Source: Rhodospirillales bacterium 24-66-33
GTDB lineage: Bacteria > Pseudomonadota > Alphaproteobacteria > Reyranellales > Reyranellaceae
Reading direction: 5' to 3'
Length of the DNA stretch: 64,000 nt
Assembly: GCA_002281855.1 (NCBI GenBank)
Contig: NCHQ01000009.1
Span: 106,065-170,064 of the forward strand
The notes beneath the pieces are model-generated. The model searched no databases, was not told where the DNA came from, and saw nothing but the letters and a program-made list of their open reading frames with translations. A program made the position numbers and the translations under genes. Below, one piece after another: positions 44,917 to 54,405 of this stretch (position 1 is the stretch's first letter; every line of letters begins with the position of its first letter).

Positions 44917-45911
44917 CGCCGCTTTTCCCCGAAGCCGAAGCGCTCGGCGATCCACGGCCAGACGCCGGCCGGGCGGTACATCACGATCACCAGCAGGGCG
45001 AGACCGTAGAAGATCTGCTTCAGGCCGGAGATGTGGAAGACCTCGCTCAAGTCGGTGAAGATCTCGCCCAGGCCGGTCAGCACCACGGCGCCGACGATCG
45101 GCCCGAACAAGGTGCCCAGCCCGCCGATGATCGGCGCCAGGGTGAACTCGATGGAGCGGCCCATGGCGAAGGCCGTCTCGGGGAAGAGGTTGTTGTAGTA
45201 GAAGGCGTTCCAGACGCCGGCCAGCGCCGTCAGAGCCGCCGAGATCATGATCGCGATCATCTTGCAGCGCAGGACCGGGACGCCCACCGCCTGGGCCGCT
45301 TCCGGGTCTTCGCGGATGGCCAGCCAGTAGCGCCCGAGCCGGCTTTCCAGGAGGAGGCGGCAGAGGATGAAGGTGCCGGCGGCCAGCGCCAGGATCACGT
45401 AATAGAAGAGCAGCGGCCCGCCGCGCAGGTTCAGGATGTCGGAGGTGGCATCGACCTTGAGGAACAGCCCGCCCGACCCGCCGGCCCAGCCCCAGTGGTC
45501 GAAGGCGATGCGTGTGAACTCGCTGAAGGCGATGGTGAGCAGCGCGAAGTAGACTCCGGCCAGCGAGAAGCGAAAGCCGAGATAGCCGACGATCGAGCCC
45601 GCGGCGACGGCTGCCGCGACCGCGACGAAGACGCCGGCCCACGGGCCGATGCCGTAGTGGAAGAAGAGGCCGGCGGCGATATAGCCGCCCACGCCGGCAT
45701 AAAGCGCGTGGCCGAGTGAAAGCTGGCCGGCGAAGCCCATCATGATGTTCCAGGCCTGGCCGACGAAGGCGAAGTAGAGGACCAGGATCAGCACGGAGAG
45801 GCCGTACTTCCCGAGCAGTGCCGGCGCCGCGAGCAGGAGTACGAGCAGCAGGCCGAGGCCCCACAGGGAGCGGGCGGGCACGCCCCCGGTCAGACGCGCG
45901 AGCAATGTCAT
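44913..45911 (-). CDS. livM: Liv-type ABC transporter permease LivM (operon 2)
   Basis: The 332-residue membrane protein has the LivM landmarks WNIMMGFAGQLSLGHALYAG and GGLGTLFGPIVGA. Start and stop overlap its neighbours by four bases each, so livHMGF is tightly coupled. It forms the inner-membrane channel with LivH. Confidence 0.92.
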   Translation of the reverse strand: MTLLARLTGGVPARSLWGLGLLLVLLLAAPALLGKYGLSVLILVLYFAFVGQAWNIMMGFAGQLSLGHALYAGVGGYIAAGLFFHYGIGPWAGVFVAVAAAVAAGSIVGYLGFRFSLAGVYFALLTIAFSEFTRIAFDHWGWAGGSGGLFLKVDATSDILNLRGGPLLFYYVILALAAGTFILCRLLLESRLGRYWLAIREDPEAAQAVGVPVLRCKMIAIMISAALTALAGVWNAFYYNNLFPETAFAMGRSIEFTLAPIIGGLGTLFGPIVGAVVLTGLGEIFTDLSEVFHISGLKQIFYGLALLVIVMYRPAGVWPWIAERFGFGEKRR

Positions 45912-46789
45912 GGGCCGCTCTTGCCGAACAATCCCTGCGGCCGCAGCAGCAGCACGAGGATGAGGATGCCGAAGCTCACCATGCTCTTCAGCGACGGCTG
46001 CAGCAGGAGACCGGCAACGGCCTCGCTGACCCCGATCAGCAGGCCGCCGGCCAGCGCGCCGGTCATGCTGCCGAGACCGCCCACGATCACGATCACGAAG
46101 GCAAGCAGCGTGTATTCGGCGGCCAGGAAGGGCGTCACCGGAATGATCGTGATCATCAGCGCACCAGCGGCGCCGACGCAGGCCGCGCCCACGCCGAAGG
46201 TGAAGGCATAGAGCCGGCGGACGTCGAGGCCCACGACCAGCGCCCCTAGATTGTTGTCGGCGGCGGCACGGATCGACTTGCCTATGCGGGTGCGGGTGAA
46301 GAAGAGCCAGAGCAGGCCCGCGATCACCACGGCGGTCAGGGCCGCGTGAACGCGCACGGCATCGAACACGAAGGGACCGAGTTCATAGGATTCGAACTGT
46401 GAGTCCATCTGCACGCCGCGCGAGTCGGGACCGGCGATGACCAGCGAGACATTGACCAGCAGGATGGCGATGGCCAGCAGCAGCAGGAACTGCTGATGCT
46501 CGGGCCGGCCGATGAACGGGGAGATCACCGCGCGCTGCAGCGCATAGCCCGCGCCGAAGAAGATCACGGCGATCACCGGCAGGCTCAGCATCGGCGAGAC
46601 CTGCAGGTACTCGAAGCCCATCCAGGCGAGATACATGCCGACGACCATCATCTCGCCATGCGCGAAGTTGACGACGCGCATCACGCCGAAGATCACCGAG
46701 AGGCCAAGCGCCATCAGCCCGTAGACCATGCCGGTCAACAGGCCCTTGGTGATCGCCTGGGCGAGCGAGAGGAGGAAGTCGGCGGTCAA
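45908..46789 (-). CDS. livH: Liv-type ABC transporter permease LivH (operon 2)
   Basis: The 293-residue polytopic membrane protein carries VMRVVNFAHGEMMVVGMYL and GGLGSMTGALAGG, typical of LivH. It starts 15 bases after the binding-protein gene, with no terminator in between, in contrast to operon 1. Confidence 0.92.
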   Translation of the reverse strand: MTADFLLSLAQAITKGLLTGMVYGLMALGLSVIFGVMRVVNFAHGEMMVVGMYLAWMGFEYLQVSPMLSLPVIAVIFFGAGYALQRAVISPFIGRPEHQQFLLLLAIAILLVNVSLVIAGPDSRGVQMDSQFESYELGPFVFDAVRVHAALTAVVIAGLLWLFFTRTRIGKSIRAAADNNLGALVVGLDVRRLYAFTFGVGAACVGAAGALMITIIPVTPFLAAEYTLLAFVIVIVGGLGSMTGALAGGLLIGVSEAVAGLLLQPSLKSMVSFGILILVLLLRPQGLFGKSGP

Positions 46790-46804
46790 CGCGCTAGTCG
46801 GCCA

Positions 46805-48058
46805 TCAGGTGCGGCGCTTGTCGTTCCACGGCGGCATCGGGAAGACGAGCGGGGCGGCGGCCGATTCGAGCGGCAGCACGACGGTGGGCTTGCGCTTGAG
46901 GTTCTCGACGGCCGTGGCCTTGATGTTGACGTTCTGGCCCTTGGAGTCGAACTGGATCGGGCCGCCGACCATGACATGCTGGTCGATCTTGATCTTGCGC
47001 AGCGCCTCCATGAGATCGCCGGGCTTGGTCGACTTGGCGGCGAGCCAGGCCTGGGCGGCGATCAGGATGCCCTCGAAGGTGAACCCGCCGTTGAGGTCGA
47101 GCTGGTCGTTCGGGAACTTGGCAGCGTGGCGCTTCTCGAGCGCCTGGGTCATCGCCGATTTCGGGTCGAGCCACGGCACGTTCGAGATCATGTACTCGCC
47201 GTACTTGCCCATGGTCTTGAGGAAGTCCTGCTCGTAGAGGCCGGGCGCCCCGGGATTGAGGACCCCCATCGGCTCCCAGCGCTGCTTCACCATCTCCTGC
47301 ACCAGCAGCTTGGCGTCGTTCAGGCGGCTGACCGGCAGCAGCAGCTCGGCCTTGGTGGCCTTGGCCTTGGCGACCTCGACCGAGAGATCCTTGGCGGCGA
47401 CGTCGTAGCTGATCGTGTCGACCAGCTCGTAGGGCATGTCGAGCTTGGGGAAGAGCGCCTTGATGCCGTTGATCATCGCGGTGCCGAACGTGTCGTTCAC
47501 GCTCATCAGCACGGCGGTCTTGGGCGTCTTGCCCGAGATCTTGAAGATCTCCTTGTGCAGCGACAGCGCGCCGGTGATGAGCATCGGCGCCGTCGGGAAG
47601 TTGCGCACGACGAACTTGTAGCCCTGCTCGGTAATCTGCGGGGCGGCCGCGATGTTCACGACCAGCGGCACGCCGCGCTGCTCGCAGACCTGGGCGATGG
47701 CGATGGTCTGGCCCGAATCGAAGGCGCCGACCAGGATATGGCAGCCCGCGTCGATCGCCTTCTCGGCCTGGGTGCGGGCCACGTCCGGCTTGGTCTCGGT
47801 ATCGTAATTTACGATCTCGAGCTTCACCGGCAGCTTCATGTCGGCGAACACGTCATTGGCCACGTCGGCGCCGCGGCGGCAGGCCTGGCCGATCTGCGCC
47901 TGGAGGCCGGACGTCGGCAGCAGCAGGCCGACCTTGAGGTTGGCCGGCGCGCCTTGGGCGAAGGCCTCGCGCAGCGGCAGCGGAGCGCCCAGCAGGGCGG
48001 CGCCGGCGAGAGCCGACTGGCCCAGGCGACGGCGGGTGAAGGTGTTGCGGCCGGTCAT
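46805..48058 (-). CDS. livJ: Liv-type periplasmic substrate-binding protein (operon 2)
   Basis: The 417-residue protein has a twin-arginine-like signal (TFTRRRLGQSALAGAALLGA) and a type I binding fold (LKVGLLLPTSGLQAQIGQAC). ATG 48058 begins the signal peptide. The protein is divergent from the UraD-UraH gene across 73 bases, so a purine or ureide ligand is conceivable. That is a weak inference from position. Confidence 0.9.
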   Translation of the reverse strand: MTGRNTFTRRRLGQSALAGAALLGAPLPLREAFAQGAPANLKVGLLLPTSGLQAQIGQACRRGADVANDVFADMKLPVKLEIVNYDTETKPDVARTQAEKAIDAGCHILVGAFDSGQTIAIAQVCEQRGVPLVVNIAAAPQITEQGYKFVVRNFPTAPMLITGALSLHKEIFKISGKTPKTAVLMSVNDTFGTAMINGIKALFPKLDMPYELVDTISYDVAAKDLSVEVAKAKATKAELLLPVSRLNDAKLLVQEMVKQRWEPMGVLNPGAPGLYEQDFLKTMGKYGEYMISNVPWLDPKSAMTQALEKRHAAKFPNDQLDLNGGFTFEGILIAAQAWLAAKSTKPGDLMEALRKIKIDQHVMVGGPIQFDSKGQNVNIKATAVENLKRKPTVVLPLESAAAPLVFPMPPWNDKRRT

Positions 48059-48131
48059 TGCGGCTCCTCCCAAGGGTTTTTGCTGGCCGGGACTATAGAG
48101 GCTGACTTCTGTGCGTGCTAGGTCGGCCGGC

Positions 48132-49013
48132 ATGATCCACAGCCTCGACAACCTCAATCGCGTGACCGCGGGCGACTTCGCGGCCGCCGTCGGCGACACC
48201 TTCGAACTGGCGCCGTGGGTCGCCGAGGCCGCGGCCGCCAGGCGGCCCTTCGCGACGGTCACCGCTCTGCATGACGCGATGATGGGCGCGGTACGCGCGG
48301 CACCACGCGAGCGCCAGCTTGCTTTCGTGTGCGGCCATCCCGATCTCGCCGGCAAGGCAGCGCGGGCGGGAGTCCTGACCGAGGACTCGCAGCATGAGCA
48401 GGCGAGCGTCGGTCTCGACGCGCTCTCCGAAGAGGAATTCGCACGCTTCCATCGTCTGAATGACGCCTACAAGGCGAAGTTCGGCTTTCCCTTCATCGTC
48501 TGCGTCCGCCGGCACACGCGCGATTCGATTTTGGCCCAGTTCGAGCGCCGGCTGCGCCACGACGCGGCCACCGAATTCGCCACGGCCCTGCAGGAAATCT
48601 TCTTTATCACGCGGCTGCGGCTGGCGGCCAAGGTGACGGGCGAGGGAATGCCCCGCGTAAACGGCCGCCTCAGTACACATGTGCTCGACACGCATGCGGG
48701 ACGGCCGGCGGTCGGCATCGCGATCGAGCTCTATGAATTCGCCGGCGAGCGCGCCCATCGCATTGCAACCGCCACGACCAACGCCGATGGCCGCACCGAT
48801 GCGCCCCTGATCGGCGGCCGGCCGCTACCCATCGGCCGCTACGAGCTGCGCTTCGCCGTGGGTGACCATTTTCGCAGCAGGGGCATCGAGCAGGGCGATC
48901 CGCCTTTTCTCGACATCGTGCCTTTACGGTTTTCCATTGCCGAGCCGGAGGGGCATTATCACGTCCCGCTGCTCTGTACGCCCTGGAGCTATTCGACTTA
49001 TCGCGGAAGCTAG
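48132..49013 (+). CDS. uraD-uraH: OHCU decarboxylase / 5-hydroxyisourate hydrolase fusion
   Basis: The 293-residue protein joins two purine-catabolism enzymes. Residues 1-165 are OHCU decarboxylase (UraD), with [13 protein letters not shown] carrying the catalytic histidine and [17 protein letters not shown]. Residues 175-293 are transthyretin-like 5-hydroxyisourate hydrolase (UraH), with [14 protein letters not shown] and the invariant YRGS C-terminus. Together they convert 5-hydroxyisourate through OHCU to S-allantoin after urate oxidation. No urate oxidase gene lies nearby. Confidence 0.92.
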   Translation: MIHSLDNLNRVTAGDFAAAVGDTFELAPWVAEAAAARRPFATVTALHDAMMGAVRAAPRERQLAFVCGHPDLAGKAARAGVLTEDSQHEQASVGLDALSEEEFARFHRLNDAYKAKFGFPFIVCVRRHTRDSILAQFERRLRHDAATEFATALQEIFFITRLRLAAKVTGEGMPRVNGRLSTHVLDTHAGRPAVGIAIELYEFAGERAHRIATATTNADGRTDAPLIGGRPLPIGRYELRFAVGDHFRSRGIEQGDPPFLDIVPLRFSIAEPEGHYHVPLLCTPWSYSTYRGS

Positions 49014-49030
49014 AAGTAGGAGGAGGAAAA

Positions 49031-50467
49031 ATGAACTACAGCGACGTATCCCTGATGATCGACGGTGCCTGGACCAAGGGCGCCAACGGCCGGACGCTCC
49101 CGGTCATCAATCCGGCCACGGAAGAGGTGATCGGGCAGGTGGCCCACGCCGAGAAAGCCGACCTCGACCGCGCGCTCGATGCCGCCGAGAAGGGCTTCCA
49201 GCAGTGGCGCAAGGTCTCGCCGTTCGACCGTTACAAGATCATGCGCAAGGCCGCCGAGTTGATGCGCCAGCGCGCCGACGAGATCGCGACCATCATGACG
49301 ATGGAGCAGGGCAAGCCGGTGATGGAGGCCAAGGGCGAGACCCTGCTCGCCGCCGACATCATCGACTGGATGGCCGAGGAAGGCCGCCGCACCTATGGCC
49401 GCATCGTCCCGGCGCGCTTCGAGAATGTCTATCAGCTGGTGACGAAGGAGCCGGTCGGCCCGGTCGCCGCCTTCACGCCGTGGAACTTCCCGATCAACCA
49501 GGTGGTGCGCAAGGCTTCGGCGGCGCTGGCCACGGGCTGCTCGATCATCGTCAAGGGTCCGGAGGACACGCCCGGCTCCTGCGCCCAGCTCATCAAGGCC
49601 TTCGTCGATGCCGGCGTCCCGGCGGGCGTCATCCAGCTCGTCTACGGCGTGCCGTCGGAGATCAGCGAGTACCTGATCCCGCATCCGATCATCAAGAAGG
49701 TGACGTTCACCGGCTCGACGCCGGTCGGCAAGCAGCTCGCGGCCCTGGCCGGCGCGCACATGAAGCGCGTCACCATGGAATTGGGCGGCCATTCGCCGGC
49801 GATCGTGTTCGAGGATGCCGATGTCGACCAGGCGGTGAACATCCTGGGCGCCAACAAGTTCCGCAATGCCGGACAGGTCTGCGTCGCACCGACCCGCTTC
49901 CTGGTGCACGAGAAGGTCTATTCGGAGTTCGTCGAGAAGTTCACCGCCTACGCCAAGAACCTCAAGGTCGGCAACGGTCTCGACAAGGACACCCGCATGG
50001 GCCCGCTCGTCGCCGAGCGCCGCCTGCACGCGATCGACGGTTTCGTGAGCGATGCCATCGGCAAGGGCGCCAAGATCCAGACCGGCGGCCAGCGCAAGGG
50101 CAACAAGGGCTACTTCTATGAGCCGACCGTCCTCACCGACGTGCCGCTCGACGCCCGCATAATGAACGAGGAGCCGTTCGGCCCGCTGGCCCCGATCTCG
50201 TCGTTCAAGGACTTCGACGGCGTGATGAAGGAAGCCAATCGCCTGCCGTGGGGCCTCGCGGCCTACGCCTACACTACGAACAGCAAGACCATGACCCAGG
50301 TCGGTGCCGCCTTCGAAAGCGGCATGGTGTCGATCAACCACCATGGTCTCGCGCTGCCGGAAGTCCCGTTCGGCGGCATGAAGGACTCGGGCTACGGCTC
50401 GGAGGGCGGCATCGAGGCGCTCGAGGCCTACCTGAACACCAAGTTCATCAGCCAGCTCGGCATGTAG
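49031..50467 (+). CDS. NAD(P)-dependent succinate-semialdehyde-type aldehyde dehydrogenase
   Basis: The 478-residue aldehyde dehydrogenase has the active-site glutamate in MELGGHSP and the catalytic cysteine in [12 protein letters not shown]. The EPFGPLAPI and [14 protein letters not shown] motifs place it with succinate-semialdehyde or glutarate-semialdehyde dehydrogenases. A strong AGGAGGAGG site precedes ATG 49031. A UUCG-type terminator follows. The true aldehyde is unknown; semialdehydes from box-pathway or GABA catabolism are candidates. Confidence 0.88.
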   Translation: MNYSDVSLMIDGAWTKGANGRTLPVINPATEEVIGQVAHAEKADLDRALDAAEKGFQQWRKVSPFDRYKIMRKAAELMRQRADEIATIMTMEQGKPVMEAKGETLLAADIIDWMAEEGRRTYGRIVPARFENVYQLVTKEPVGPVAAFTPWNFPINQVVRKASAALATGCSIIVKGPEDTPGSCAQLIKAFVDAGVPAGVIQLVYGVPSEISEYLIPHPIIKKVTFTGSTPVGKQLAALAGAHMKRVTMELGGHSPAIVFEDADVDQAVNILGANKFRNAGQVCVAPTRFLVHEKVYSEFVEKFTAYAKNLKVGNGLDKDTRMGPLVAERRLHAIDGFVSDAIGKGAKIQTGGQRKGNKGYFYEPTVLTDVPLDARIMNEEPFGPLAPISSFKDFDGVMKEANRLPWGLAAYAYTTNSKTMTQVGAAFESGMVSINHHGLALPEVPFGGMKDSGYGSEGGIEALEAYLNTKFISQLGM

Positions 50468-50489
50468 CTGTCGCACGTCGAACAATCCG

Positions 50490-50523
50490 GCCCTCCTCCG
50501 ATTCGTCGGGGGAGGGCTTTTTC
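50490..50523 (+). terminator. Rho-independent terminator with TTCG tetraloop
   Basis: Twelve-base arms 50490-50501 (GCCCTCCTCCGA) and 50506-50517 (TCGGGGGAGGGC) pair with one T-G wobble around TTCG, followed by TTTTTC. It ends the aldehyde dehydrogenase transcript. Confidence 0.9.
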
Positions 50524-50624
50524 ATATGCGAAACCTGTCGCCCCTCGGAACGGAGAGCAAACACGGGCTCGCCTTTTGGCCGCGCCGACTTATACGGGTC
50601 CCGTCTCGATCGAGGAGCGTATTG

Positions 50625-51599
50625 ATGAAGCGTAGAAATGTTCTGGCCGCCCTGGGCGGCCTTCCGGTCGCCGCCGCGCTGGGTTCCGGTGCGCAGGCGC
50701 AGGAAGCCTATCCGTCGCGGCTGGTGAAGATCGTGGTGCCATTCGGTCCGGGCGGATCGACGGACATCATCTCGCGCCTGGTCGGCAAGCAGCTCGAGAC
50801 GGTGACGGGCAAGGCGTTCGTCATCGAGAACAAGCCCGGCGCCACCGGCATGATCGGCACGACGCAGGTCAAGAACGCGCCGGCCGACGGCTATACGATC
50901 CTGCTGGGCTCGACCAGCACGCTGGCCGCCAATTTCAGCCTCTACAAGTCGATGACCTACCAGCCGTCGGACTTCACGACAGTGGCCGTCAACGGCACGA
51001 TCGGCAACTTCATGCTGGTGAAGCCCGATGCGCCGTACAAGACGGTCAAGGAGTTCGTCGAGTACGCGAAGAAGCAGCCCAAGCCGCTCTTCTCGGGCTA
51101 CGGCAACGCCTCCTCGCGCGTGCCGGCGGCCCTGTTCGAGGTCACGACCGGCGTGAAGTTCGAGGAAGTCGCCTATCGCGACGCCGTCGCTTCGATCCAG
51201 GATCTCAATGCCGGCCGCGTCGACTGCGTGTTCCCCGACCAGGTGGTGGGCGAGAGCTATGTCCGGTCGGGTTACGTGCGCGCGCTGGCCGTGACGTCGA
51301 AGGAGCGGTCTGCGCTCTTCCCGGATATCCCGGCCGTCGCCGAGACCTATCCGGAGTATGTGATCATCTCCTATTCGTGCTTCTCCGTGCGCAAGGAGAC
51401 CCCGGACGACATCAAGAAGAAACTGAACCGCCTGATCATGGATGCGCTTTATGAGCCGTCGGTGATGGAAAGGGTGAAGCAGCTCGGGTTCCTGCCGCCG
51501 CCGAAGGACTGGACCATCGAGCAATGCGATGCCTTCGTGGCCAAGGAGCGTGCGGATTGGACGAAGTACATCAAGCTCGCGAAGATCGAGCCGCAGTAA
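50625..51599 (+). CDS. Bug-type tripartite tricarboxylate transporter substrate-binding protein 1
   Basis: The 324-residue protein has a signal peptide (MKRRNVLAALGGLPVAAALG) and the Bug fold: YPSRLVKIVVPFGPGGSTDIISR and the ligand-site loop NKPGATGMIGTTQVKNAPADGYT. ATG 50625 lies after GAGGAG; the frame open further upstream is not needed. No TctA/TctB membrane genes are present. It is the first of three tandem Bug genes. Confidence 0.88.
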   Translation: MKRRNVLAALGGLPVAAALGSGAQAQEAYPSRLVKIVVPFGPGGSTDIISRLVGKQLETVTGKAFVIENKPGATGMIGTTQVKNAPADGYTILLGSTSTLAANFSLYKSMTYQPSDFTTVAVNGTIGNFMLVKPDAPYKTVKEFVEYAKKQPKPLFSGYGNASSRVPAALFEVTTGVKFEEVAYRDAVASIQDLNAGRVDCVFPDQVVGESYVRSGYVRALAVTSKERSALFPDIPAVAETYPEYVIISYSCFSVRKETPDDIKKKLNRLIMDALYEPSVMERVKQLGFLPPPKDWTIEQCDAFVAKERADWTKYIKLAKIEPQ

Positions 51600-51645
51600 C
51601 ACGCGGTATTGCGCTGCCGCGGCCGGACGCTAAGCTCCCGGCCGC

Positions 51646-52626
51646 ATGAGCGGGATCGCACGACGGAGCTTGCTGGGGGGATTGATGGCGGCCGGCGCCG
51701 GGCCGATGGCCCCGGCGCGCGCCAGCGACTGGCCGACGCGCAGCGTATCCTGGATCGTGCCGTTCCCGGCCGGCGGTGGCTCCGACATGTTTTCGCGCCC
51801 CATCGCGGCGCGGGTTGCCGAAACGATCGGCGAATCGGTGGTGATCGACAACCGCAGCGGCGCCGGCGGCACGGTCGGCACTGCCGTCGCCGCCCGGGCC
51901 GCGCCGGACGGCTACACGATGCTGGTGGGCGACACCGGCCTCGTCTATGCGCCGACGATCTACCCGCGGGCCGGTTTCGACTTCGTGCGCGACTTCGCGC
52001 CGATCGCCGCCTTCGGCCGCGTGCCCTATGCGCTGGTGATCAATCCGGCACGCGTCGACGCTGCCAATCTGGAAGCGTTCATCGAGATGGCGAAGAAGGC
52101 GCCGGGCAGCATCGACATCGGCTCGGCCGGCCTCGGCACGGTGACCCATCTCGCCATCGGCCTCTTCGAGGGGCGCGCCGGCATCAAGCTAACCCATGTT
52201 CCCTATCGCGGTGGCGCGCCGATGCTGCAGGACCTGCTGGCCGGTCAGATCGGCGCCGCCTTCGTGCTGGTCAGCGCGGCGGCGGGCGCTGTGCGGTCGG
52301 GCAAGCTGCGCGCACTCGCGGTCATAAACCGGCGCCGCGATGCGCAGCTGCCGGACGTGCCGACGGCACACGAGGCTGGGCTGGCCGACTTCCGGATGAC
52401 AACCTGGTTCGGCCTGTTCGCGCCGATCCGCACGCCCGACATCGTCCTCGACCGCATCCATGCCGCCGTGCAGCGAGCCCTGGGCTCGGAAGAGGTGAAG
52501 CGGCTGTGGGCCGAGCACGGGGCGAAGGTCGAACTCGAGAGCCGCGCCGACTTCGCGAACTTCATCGGCCGAGAGGCCGAGCGGTGGACCCGAATCGCCA
52601 AGGCCGCCAACGTCCAGATGGAGTGA
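51646..52626 (+). CDS. Bug-type substrate-binding protein 2
   Basis: The 326-residue protein has a twin-arginine-like signal (IARRSLLGGLMAAG) and Bug motifs SWIVPFPAGGGSDMFSRPIA and IDNRSGAGGTVGTAVAA. It is clearly paralogous to the next gene (both share a VPYRGG loop and end in a short QME or PME tail), so the two arose by tandem duplication. Ligands of Bug proteins are carboxylates or aromatic acids, not predictable here. Confidence 0.88.
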   Translation: MSGIARRSLLGGLMAAGAGPMAPARASDWPTRSVSWIVPFPAGGGSDMFSRPIAARVAETIGESVVIDNRSGAGGTVGTAVAARAAPDGYTMLVGDTGLVYAPTIYPRAGFDFVRDFAPIAAFGRVPYALVINPARVDAANLEAFIEMAKKAPGSIDIGSAGLGTVTHLAIGLFEGRAGIKLTHVPYRGGAPMLQDLLAGQIGAAFVLVSAAAGAVRSGKLRALAVINRRRDAQLPDVPTAHEAGLADFRMTTWFGLFAPIRTPDIVLDRIHAAVQRALGSEEVKRLWAEHGAKVELESRADFANFIGREAERWTRIAKAANVQME

Positions 52627-52631
52627 CGTCG

Positions 52632-53618
52632 ATGAAGTCTACGTGGTCTCTGTCTCGCCGGGCCGCCTTGGGCGGCTTGCTGGTAGCAGGCGCGGCAGGC
52701 ATCGCCAATGCTCAGCAATGGCGCCCACCGCGATCCATGAACTGGATCGTGCCGTTTCCGCCCGGCGGCTCGAACGACACCTTCGCGCGTCCCGTCGCGG
52801 CCAGTGTCGGCCAGCGCTTCGAGAAGCCCGTGGTGGTCGAGAACCGCAGCGGCGCCGGCGGCACGCTGGGCGGCATGATCGTGGCGCGGGCGCGACCCGA
52901 CGGTTGCACCCTGCTGGTCGCCAACAGTGCGCAGTCCTTTGCGACGGTCGTCTACCCCGACTCGGGTTTCGACCTGCTGCGCGAGTTCGCCCCCGTCAGC
53001 AACATCGCCAAGGTGCCGGTCGGGCTGGTGGTCAATCCGGCCAAGCTCGACGTCAAGGACCTCGCGGCCTTTCTCGCCGCGGCCCGCAAGGCGCCCGACA
53101 CGATCAACATCGGGTCATCGGGCCTCGGCACCATGCCGCATCTCGCCATCGAGCTGCTGCAGCGGCGCACCGGCATTAGGCTGACGCACGTGCCCTATCG
53201 CGGCGGCGGCCCGGCGCTGCAGGATCTGCTGTCGGGCCAGCTCGACGCCACCTTCCAACCGCTCAGCACGATCGCCTCCTACGTCCAGTCCGGCAAGTTG
53301 CGGGCGCTCGCCGTCGCGACCGCGAAGCGCGAAAGCGTGCTGCCCGAGGTGCCGACCTTCGCCGAGGCTGGCGTGAAGGATTTCGAGGTCAGCACCTGGT
53401 ACGGCCTGTTCGCGCCCGTGAAGACACAAGCGGCGGCGCTCGACGCGCTGCACGCCGCCGTCCAGGCGGCGCTGGCCGAGCCCGAGATCAAGCGCATCTG
53501 GGCCGAGCAGGGCGCCCGCATCGACCTCGAAAGCCGCCAGGCCTTTGGCGACTTCGTGAAAGCCGAGGTCGAGCGCTGGAGCGCCATCGCTCGCACCACC
53601 GGCCTGCCGATGGAGTAG
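52632..53618 (+). CDS. Bug-type substrate-binding protein 3
   Basis: The 328-residue protein has a twin-arginine-like signal (LSRRAALGGLLVAGAAG) and Bug motifs NWIVPFPPGGSNDTFARPVA and VENRSGAGGTLGGMI. It starts five bases after the end of the preceding paralog. ATG 52632 was chosen over an upstream frame that overlaps that gene. It is convergent with the SDR gene, four bases away. Confidence 0.88.
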   Translation: MKSTWSLSRRAALGGLLVAGAAGIANAQQWRPPRSMNWIVPFPPGGSNDTFARPVAASVGQRFEKPVVVENRSGAGGTLGGMIVARARPDGCTLLVANSAQSFATVVYPDSGFDLLREFAPVSNIAKVPVGLVVNPAKLDVKDLAAFLAAARKAPDTINIGSSGLGTMPHLAIELLQRRTGIRLTHVPYRGGGPALQDLLSGQLDATFQPLSTIASYVQSGKLRALAVATAKRESVLPEVPTFAEAGVKDFEVSTWYGLFAPVKTQAAALDALHAAVQAALAEPEIKRIWAEQGARIDLESRQAFGDFVKAEVERWSAIARTTGLPME

Positions 53619-53621
53619 GCC

Positions 53622-54368
53622 TCAGGTCTGGCCGCCGCCGTTCACCTGGATCATCTGGCAGTTCACGTAGGCGCCGCCGTCGGAGACCAGCAGGCCGAGC
53701 ACCGAGCCGATCTCGGCGGGCGTGCCCATGCGGCCGAGCGGGACCTTGGCCATCGTCTCGAGACGGTGGTGATTGGACTCGTCATCGTCCTCGACATCGG
53801 CCGAGATCGGGCCGGGTGAGATCGCGTTCACGGTGATGCCCTTCGGTCCGAACTCCTTCCCCAGCGCTTTGGTGAGTCCCCAGACGCCGTGCTTGGCGAC
53901 CGAGACCGGGGCGCGTCCGGCATAGCCGTGCATCGCATTCATGCCGGTGAAGTTGACGATCCGACCCCAGCCCTTCTTCACCATGCCGGGCAGGCAGGCC
54001 TGCGACAGCCAGACCGCGGCGTCGAGATCGACCGAGATGACGCGCCGCCAGTCGGCCTCGCTCATCTCAAGGAAGGGCTTGGCCGGCCGCAGCGCCGCGT
54101 TGTTCACCAGCACGTCGACCGAACCGAACCTGGCGATCGCCTCCTGCGCCATGCGGCGGCATTCCTCGGGGCTTCCAACATCGGCCATGATGACCAGCGC
54201 CTCGACACCGAGCGCCGCGGCTTCCTTCGCCACGGACTCGCAGGCCTTGCGGTCGGACGAGCCGTTGATCACGACGTCGTAGCCCATCCGGGCAAGCTCC
54301 AGGACACAGGCCCGGCCGATGTTTCGGCCTGCGCCGGTCACCAAAGCTGTTCTACGCGTCATGGCCAT
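53622..54368 (-). CDS. SDR-fold protein lacking most catalytic residues
   Basis: The 248-residue protein has the SDR nucleotide site TGAGRNIG (11-18), the NNAA motif (89-92) and the conserved Lys of the YxxxK motif (K159). The usual catalytic tyrosine is V155, the serine position is occupied by Gly in NFTGMN (142), and the active-site Asn is Asp (114). Overall layout matches 3-oxoacyl-ACP-reductase-like SDRs. It may bind NAD(P)H without normal chemistry or use a different mechanism. It is divergent from the alpha/beta hydrolase gene. Confidence 0.85.
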   Translation of the reverse strand: MAMTRRTALVTGAGRNIGRACVLELARMGYDVVINGSSDRKACESVAKEAAALGVEALVIMADVGSPEECRRMAQEAIARFGSVDVLVNNAALRPAKPFLEMSEADWRRVISVDLDAAVWLSQACLPGMVKKGWGRIVNFTGMNAMHGYAGRAPVSVAKHGVWGLTKALGKEFGPKGITVNAISPGPISADVEDDDESNHHRLETMAKVPLGRMGTPAEIGSVLGLLVSDGGAYVNCQMIQVNGGGQT

Positions 54369-54405
54369 TCTATATCTCCCGCTTCATATGTTCAGAGGGC
54401 GTGAC

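Noticed and set aside
48111..48131. Earlier start for the UraD-UraH fusion
   Set aside because: The seven extra residues are not needed by the family, and ATG 48132 gives the usual beginning of the decarboxylase domain.
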